NCBI GenBank assembly: GCA_019636625.1
Contig: JAHBXE010000002.1
Coordinates: 62,001 to 126,000 of the forward strand
Source: Phycisphaeraceae bacterium
Lineage (GTDB): Bacteria > Planctomycetota > Phycisphaerae > Phycisphaerales > UBA1924
DNA length: 64,000 nt
Direction of reading: 5' to 3'
A model generated the notes under the pieces. That model had not been told where the DNA came from. It was given only the letters and a program-made list of their open reading frames with translations, and did no database searches. The stretch's first letter is position 1; each line of letters starts with the position of its first letter. Shown here piece after piece: positions 59,407 through 64,000 of the stretch. The position numbers and the translations under genes were made by a program.

Positions 59407-60753
59407 CTGACGGTCAAGCCGCCCATCTTCATCCTCGGCGTTCCCCGATCGGGCACGACGCTGCTCCGCACGATTCTCGACTCGCACTCTGCGATCGCCT
59501 GCGGCCCGGAGACGCCGTGGCTCGGCGGTCATCAGCCCCGGAGCCTCATGTCCCTGTGGAACGCGGTCCGTGCCGAGCCGTGGGGCTATTGCAAGAGTTT
59601 CGACATGCCCGAGGAGGCCGCCACCCGCGCGGCCAGAGCTTTCCTCTCCTCGTTGATGAACGACTACGCCGCCGCCCGGGGCAAACGGCGCTGGGCGGAG
59701 AAGACCCCCGACAACGCGCTCTACGTTCCCTTTCTCGCCACTCTGTACCCCGAAGCACGCTTCGTTCACATCGTCCGCGATGGTCTTGACGTCGCCATGT
59801 CCACGTCCGTGGTCGCTCCGCACCGGCGCGGCATCTCGGACTTCCTTGAACGGAACATCGGGTTCGGTCCCGCGGCGCCGACGGCGCCGAACTCTCCCCT
59901 GGCCGCGCTGCTTCGCTGGCGACATTGGAACGCCGTGATCGAAGACTCGCTCGCGGCCTGCGGTGCGGCGGCGCTGAGCGTGTCCTACGAACGTCTGGTG
60001 AGCGAGCCGGAAGCGACGGTGCGTGACCTGACCGATTTCATCGAAGAGCCATTCGAACCCGCGATGCTCGACTACGCCCGCGCCAGGCACGACTTCCCGG
60101 AGTGGGAGTGGGGGAGCGCCGACGTCCGCAGCAGGGCGGCCATTTCGACTTCTGCGGTCGGTCGCGCCCGGCGGGAGCTTCCGGCTGCGCAGTACGACCT
60201 GCTCGCGCCCCTGGCTCGGGCCGACGCCGCGGCCCTTTCAAACACGTTCCTGGCGGAGGGCGCGGCGGCGGCACCTGCTGAAGTCGAACTCGTCCACTCC
60301 ATCAACGCCTTCAGCGCCGCCATGGGCCTCGACGTCATCGCACCGGCGCAGGCCGCCGCCGCGGCGTGGCTCTGGCGTCACGGGCTCGCGGGCATGGCGT
60401 GGCGGGGGCGGCGCATCTTCTCGACCGGTCCGTTCTGGCATCCGCTCTCGTGGGTGGCGGCGTTGCTCGGCGCGCGGGTGGACACGATCGGTCCGGAGCC
60501 GCCGGCGAACCACGCCGCCCTGGCCCGGAGCCTTGGCGTGCACATGACCTGGCACCCTGCGGTCCCCGCCGGCCATCGCGCCGATGCCCTCCTCGCCTTC
60601 GAGAAGTTCGACCCGGCGCTGCTCGCCACGCTCAAGCCCGGCGGGTTCGCCCTGGTTGCGGGCGAATCGCCGGAATCGTGGGTGAAGCACTGGCCGGTGC
60701 CTGTGGCGGCGCCGTCATCGCCCGCCGCGGCGACGCTTGTCCTTCCCGGCTGA
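59407..60753 (+). CDS. sulfotransferase fused to a degenerate methyltransferase-like domain
   Basis: A protein of about 448 residues. Residues 1-280 are a sulfotransferase: PPIFILGVPRSGTTLLRTIL (PAPS loop), RWAEKTPDNALYVPFL, and ARFVHIVRDGLDVAMS (3'-phosphate site). Residues of about 330-448 look like a class I methyltransferase that has lost its glycine-rich motif I (ARVDTIGPEPPANHAALARSL, then FDPALLATLKPGGFALVAG). No ATG, GTG or TTG lies near the start of the conserved block. A CTG at 59407 has GGAG 7 bases upstream and is my choice; the frame remains open upstream across the preceding gene. Function as a glycan-sulfating enzyme is inferred. Confidence 0.7.
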   Translation: MTVKPPIFILGVPRSGTTLLRTILDSHSAIACGPETPWLGGHQPRSLMSLWNAVRAEPWGYCKSFDMPEEAATRAARAFLSSLMNDYAAARGKRRWAEKTPDNALYVPFLATLYPEARFVHIVRDGLDVAMSTSVVAPHRRGISDFLERNIGFGPAAPTAPNSPLAALLRWRHWNAVIEDSLAACGAAALSVSYERLVSEPEATVRDLTDFIEEPFEPAMLDYARARHDFPEWEWGSADVRSRAAISTSAVGRARRELPAAQYDLLAPLARADAAALSNTFLAEGAAAAPAEVELVHSINAFSAAMGLDVIAPAQAAAAAWLWRHGLAGMAWRGRRIFSTGPFWHPLSWVAALLGARVDTIGPEPPANHAALARSLGVHMTWHPAVPAGHRADALLAFEKFDPALLATLKPGGFALVAGESPESWVKHWPVPVAAPSSPAAATLVLPG

Positions 60754-60774
60754 CACGTACGATTGGCGACCTGC

Positions 60775-61554
60775 ATGCTTCCATCGCTTGTCAAGCACCG
60801 CTCGTACATCTGGCGCACCGCGTGGGCGGAGGTGCGCGATCGCTACGCCGGGGCGGGGCTGGGCTTTGTCTGGAACATCCTGCAGCCGCTGTGCCTAATC
60901 CTGATTTTCACGGTGGTGTTCACCAGCATCCTCCGCCACTCGGCGCCGGAGATCAAGGTTCACTACACGGTGTACCTCTGCGCCGCGATGCTCCCGTGGC
61001 AGGCGTTTGCGGATTGCATCAGCCGGGGCACGGGCGCGTTCATCCAGAACGCGATCTACCTGCGCAAGCTGCCGATCCCGGAGCAGGTGTTCGTGGCGCA
61101 GTCGGCGCTGACGAGCGCCATCGGGCTGGTGATCAGTTACGTGATCCTGGTGATCGTCGCGGTCTGCCTCGGGCACTACCCGTCGTGGCATTGGCTGCTG
61201 CTGCCCGTGCCGATGGCGCTGCTGATCGCGATGGGGTTCGGCATCGGCCTGGCGCTGGGAACCCTCAACGCCTTCATCCGCGATGTGGGCCAGCTCGTGC
61301 CGGTGCTGCTCCAGATAGGGTTCTGGACCTACCCGATCGTGTACCACCGCAAGCACCTGCCCGAGCCGTTCGACCACCTCGTGCAGTTCAACCCGCTGTT
61401 CCCGTACCTCGATGGGATACGCCAGCTCTTTATCGACCGGCACGTCCCCGACCCATGGATGTGGCTGGCGATGTTCGGCTGGACGGGCGCGGCGGCCATC
61501 GCCGGGTCGTTCGTGCTGCGCCGCTTGCGGGACGAACTCCGCGATGTGATTTGA
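60775..61554 (+). CDS. wzm: polysaccharide ABC exporter permease (Wzm-like)
   Basis: A 259-residue ABC-2 type permease with six membrane helices. It begins RSYIWRTAWAEVRDRYAGAGLGFVWNILQPL, as in Wzm/TagG/KpsM proteins, and has GFGIGLALGTLNAFIRDVGQLVP and the late FNPLFPYLDGIRQLF. With Wzt it exports a complete or growing polysaccharide across the inner membrane. The ATG at 60775 matches the family start; TACGAT lies 11 nt upstream, so it may have its own promoter. It is separated from wzt by two sulfotransferase genes, an unusual order. Confidence 0.9.
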   Translation: MLPSLVKHRSYIWRTAWAEVRDRYAGAGLGFVWNILQPLCLILIFTVVFTSILRHSAPEIKVHYTVYLCAAMLPWQAFADCISRGTGAFIQNAIYLRKLPIPEQVFVAQSALTSAIGLVISYVILVIVAVCLGHYPSWHWLLLPVPMALLIAMGFGIGLALGTLNAFIRDVGQLVPVLLQIGFWTYPIVYHRKHLPEPFDHLVQFNPLFPYLDGIRQLFIDRHVPDPWMWLAMFGWTGAAAIAGSFVLRRLRDELRDVI

Positions 61555-61561
61555 GCGTGTC

Positions 61562-61939
61562 CTACCTTCGGCCGTAGAACGACACCGCCACCGCCGCCAA
61601 CACCAGCCCCATCGCGATCAGGTCGTTGATCCGGGGCTTCTCATGGGCCACCAGGATCGTGAAGACCGTGAACACGCCCAGCGTGATCGCCTCCTGCAGG
61701 ATCTTGAGCTGCGGCAGCGAGAACGGCCCGCCGTGGTCCACGTGCCCGAGTCGGTTGGCCGGAACCTGCAGGATGTACTCCGGCAGCGCGATCATCCACG
61801 AGGCCCCGATCGCGACCAGCAGCGGCCACGCCTTCTGCTTCACGTGGTAGTACCACGCGAAGGTCATGAAGGTGTTGGACCCGATAAGCAGCAGAACCGT
61901 GATCAGCCAGCGCGGCACGAAGGGGTCGGACGACAGCAT
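61562..61939 (-). CDS. DUF486/DMT family membrane protein
   Basis: A 125-residue protein with four membrane helices. The family block ASWMIALPEYILQVPANRLGHVDHG near residue 45 and FSLPQLKILQEAITLGVFTVFTILV are diagnostic of DUF486, small relatives of drug/metabolite transporters. Function is unknown. The ATG at 61939 has TACCAT 7 nt upstream. It is convergent with wzm. Confidence 0.88.
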   Translation of the reverse strand: MLSSDPFVPRWLITVLLLIGSNTFMTFAWYYHVKQKAWPLLVAIGASWMIALPEYILQVPANRLGHVDHGGPFSLPQLKILQEAITLGVFTVFTILVAHEKPRINDLIAMGLVLAAVAVSFYGRR

Positions 61940-61946
61940 GGCGACG

Positions 61947-61952
61947 ATGGTA
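61947..61952 (-). promoter_or_regulatory. leaderless -10 box of the DUF486 gene
   Basis: TACCAT is followed by CGTCGCC and the ATG at 61939. Confidence 0.45.
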
Positions 61953-62087
61953 CCGCGAGTTTCCTGCGCCCGCGAACCGCGCCGCCCGCACAGGTGATGC
62001 GACCGGATTGGGTGATACCCGCCGATCACTTATCCGGCACTTTCCCGCGGTCGATCCGAGTGTGTTCGACCCCGAGGAGAGCGCTGT

Positions 62088-63236
62088 ATGCACCGCCGGA
62101 CGCTTCTTGCCGCACTGGCCCTTTCGACTTCCACCGCCCTCGCCGCCGATCCGCCCCGCTACTGGGTCGAGGTCGTGGGCGGGCTCGATCCCGGCGCTTC
62201 ATCCCCGTCCGGGCTGGTCAGCTTCCCGCTCGGCATGAACAACAACGGGCGCGTGGTCGGGTATTCCGCGACCAATGGCTCGCCCGGGCAGATCATCAAC
62301 TGGAAGGGCGGCTTCATCTCCTCCACGCCAACGGTCGCGAACACCAACCGCTCCTTCGGGTCCAAGGTCAACATTCTCGGGCGCATCGCGGGCGCGGCGT
62401 ACACCGCCGACGCCGGCGGCGCGATCATCGAGTCGCGAGCCGTCCGCTGGAGGGGGCTGGTGCCCGAGGTGCTGGGCACGCTCGGCGGGCAGACCTCCGC
62501 GGCGCTGGGCATCAACGACTTTGACCGGATCGTGGGCTACTCAACGCTCCCGGGGGAGAGCCAGGTTCGCGCGTTCCAGTGGTACAACGGGGTGATGTCG
62601 CCGCTCCCGAACCCTTCCGGCGCATCACTCGCCTACGCCTATGACATCTCCAACGCCAATCACATTGTCGGCGTCGTCGGCGGTCCCTCGCCCGTCAAGC
62701 CGGTGCTCTGGCACAACGGGTCGATGTACCAGTTGCCGATCCCCGCGTGGTCGCGGACCGGTTCCGCCAGCGCCGTGAACGATTCCGGCGTGGCCGTGGG
62801 CAACTACGAGATCAACCAGGCCACGGGCACGTTCGCCGCGGTCGCGTGGATCAACGGCCAGCGGCTGGAGCTGGGGAACCTCGGCGGCTCGTACGCGTAC
62901 GCGGTCGCCGCGGACGTGAACAACTACGGGCAGATCGTCGGTACGTCGAACAGCGCCGCCGGCCACACCGGCTTCATCTGGATCAACGGTCAGATGTACG
63001 ACCTTCGCTCGCGGCTGCTGCCCGGGCTAGATGTCCCGATCATTTCCGCGCACGCGATCAACGACCGGGGCCAGATCGCGGCCGCCGCGCTGATCGAGGG
63101 GCGGATCACCGCCGTCGTGCTGACGCCCGTCGGCGCGTCGACGCCCACGCCGGGCAGCGCCGCGGTCCTGTTTCTCGGGGCGGTGGCGACGCTGCGTCGC
63201 CGTCGTCTCAATCCTCGGGAATGTGGTCGCCGGTGA
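62088..63236 (+). CDS. secreted HAF-repeat protein with C-terminal sorting tail
   Basis: A 382-residue exported protein. A signal peptide (residues 1-20, ending TALAAD) is followed by about five to six repeats of 45-55 residues of the HAF type, each with a segment like AxGINDxDRIVGYS or AVNDSGVAVGNYE and a GxLGG turn, which together should make a beta-propeller-like fold. The end carries PTPGSA, a hydrophobic helix and RRRR, a PEP-CTERM-like sorting signal, here followed by nine more residues. GAGGAGA precedes the ATG. The 3' end overlaps the convergent ilvE by 29 bases. Confidence 0.78.
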   Translation: MHRRTLLAALALSTSTALAADPPRYWVEVVGGLDPGASSPSGLVSFPLGMNNNGRVVGYSATNGSPGQIINWKGGFISSTPTVANTNRSFGSKVNILGRIAGAAYTADAGGAIIESRAVRWRGLVPEVLGTLGGQTSAALGINDFDRIVGYSTLPGESQVRAFQWYNGVMSPLPNPSGASLAYAYDISNANHIVGVVGGPSPVKPVLWHNGSMYQLPIPAWSRTGSASAVNDSGVAVGNYEINQATGTFAAVAWINGQRLELGNLGGSYAYAVAADVNNYGQIVGTSNSAAGHTGFIWINGQMYDLRSRLLPGLDVPIISAHAINDRGQIAAAALIEGRITAVVLTPVGASTPTPGSAAVLFLGAVATLRRRRLNPRECGRR

Positions 63237-64000
63237 CGATCTCGCGGAACTTGGCCCGCAGCTTCGCCGTGATCGGTCCCTCGCCATCGGTGATGCGGAA
63301 GTCCCCGACCGAGTGAACCGCGATGATCTCCGCCGCGGTCCCGGTCAGGAACACCTCTTCGGCGCCCAGCACGTCATCGAGGCGCATGAGCTTCTCTTCG
63401 CAGGGCACCTTGCACTCGCGCGAGAGCGTGCTCATCACGAACCCGCGCGTCACGCCCTCGAGCAGGCCCGACTGCCCGCACACCGGGGGCGGCGTGTACA
63501 TCTTGCCGTTCTTCACGATGAACAGGTTGTCGCCGGTGCACTCGGTGACGAAACCGTCCGTCGAGAGCATGATGGCCTCATCGCACCCCGCCTCGATCGC
63601 CTCGACCTTGGCGAGAATGTTGTTGAGGTAGTTCAGGCTCTTGATCCGCGGGTCGAGGCACGCGATGGGCGTCTTGGGCCGCTTGGCCACGACGACCTTC
63701 ATCCCCGACTTGTACGCCTCTTCCGGGTACAAGCGGATCTGGTCCGCGATGCAGATGACACCCGCCGTGGGGCACCGGCGCGGGTCAAGACCGAGCGTCC
63801 CGAACCCACGCGTCACGACCAGCCGGATGTACCCGTCCACCAGGTTGTTCGCTTCGATGCACTCGCGCTGGATCCGCTCCATCTCCTTCGGGTTCACCGG
63901 AATCTTGAGCTTGATCGCGTCCGCGCAGCGGTACAGCCGGTTCATGTGCTGCTGGCACTTGAAGATCTTCGACTTGTAGACCCGGATGCCCTCGAACACC
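63208..64000 (-). CDS. ilvE: branched-chain amino acid aminotransferase (5' end outside the window)
   Basis: The C-terminal 264 or so residues of a class IV PLP aminotransferase; the N-terminus lies beyond base 64000. FEGIRVYKSKIFKCQQHMNRL is the usual early block. The PLP lysine is in DPRIKSLNYLNNILAKVEA, followed by DEAIMLSTDGFVTECTGDNLFIV, LLEGVTRGFV and EVFLTGTAAEIIAV. It makes leucine, isoleucine and valine from their keto acids. The 3' end overlaps the HAF-protein gene on the other strand. Confidence 0.92.
   Translation of the reverse strand, partial: VFEGIRVYKSKIFKCQQHMNRLYRCADAIKLKIPVNPKEMERIQRECIEANNLVDGYIRLVVTRGFGTLGLDPRRCPTAGVICIADQIRLYPEEAYKSGMKVVVAKRPKTPIACLDPRIKSLNYLNNILAKVEAIEAGCDEAIMLSTDGFVTECTGDNLFIVKNGKMYTPPPVCGQSGLLEGVTRGFVMSTLSRECKVPCEEKLMRLDDVLGAEEVFLTGTAAEIIAVHSVGDFRITDGEGPITAKLRAKFREIVTGDHIPED

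Overview
The window looks like chromosomal DNA of a high-G+C planctomycete, most probably of the class Phycisphaerae. The signs are the strong G+C bias at third codon positions, secreted proteins ending in a short proline/glycine-rich segment, a hydrophobic helix and an RRRR tail, an L33 without zinc cysteines, a SecE with an extra N-terminal membrane region, several sulfotransferases, and an Sdh complex with a long multi-helix membrane subunit. Nothing indicates a plasmid or a complete prophage. The placement is an inference from gene content.

Layout. 0.3-1.5 kb: an ECF-like sigma factor and a small coupled partner (minus strand). 1.6-5.1 kb: the core translation/secretion cluster tRNA-Thr, tuf, rpmG, tRNA-Trp, secE, nusG, closed by a terminator and not followed by rplK. 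5.2-18.5 kb: a giant AsmA-like protein, then a DUF3500 protein, an M42-like peptidase, a lipoprotein hydrolase, a DEAD-box helicase, a DevB/DevC-like exporter pair without its ATPase, and a secreted DNRLRE-like protein. 18.5-21.9 kb: tRNA-Ser and a collagen-like surface protein. 22-26.4 kb: a solitary DNA methyltransferase and a divergent glycan locus (LPS-kinase-like and methyltransferase one way, GT2 and methyltransferase the other).

26.4-36.4 kb is the accessory, repeat-rich part. It holds a GNAT enzyme, an AT-richer DUF4365 protein, a REP-associated tyrosine transposase (RAYT) surrounded by REP-like hairpins, and an array of five double-hairpin units with a period of about 82 bp. The sdhCAB operon lies inside this part and is itself interrupted by a four-helix-bundle (S23/IVP) gene bounded by 22-bp inverted repeats. 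An MntA-HepT toxin-antitoxin pair follows. Non-coding stretches over 300 bases all lie here (26918-27321, 28348-28667, 29259-29889, 33925-34342, 35016-35370), apart from 44093-44398 in front of prkA/trmB. The first five are filled largely by the hairpin repeats listed; I see no further genes in them.

36.4-53.4 kb is mostly housekeeping: pepA, a GT4, an M24 peptidase, dtd, a ChaN-like lipoprotein, prkA, trmB, queC-queE, an HtrA protease, a DASS transporter, an adenine methyltransferase and a solitary nuoH. 53.4-61.6 kb is a polysaccharide sulfation and export locus with four sulfotransferases, a GT4 and a Wzm/Wzt-type ABC exporter. The window closes with a DUF486 protein, a HAF-repeat secreted protein and the 3' part of ilvE.

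A feature that runs through the whole window is a TANNNT hexamer placed 5-9 nt, most often exactly 6 nt, before the start codon of about seventeen genes. This is the geometry of a -10 promoter box for leaderless mRNAs. It was used here to choose several start codons.
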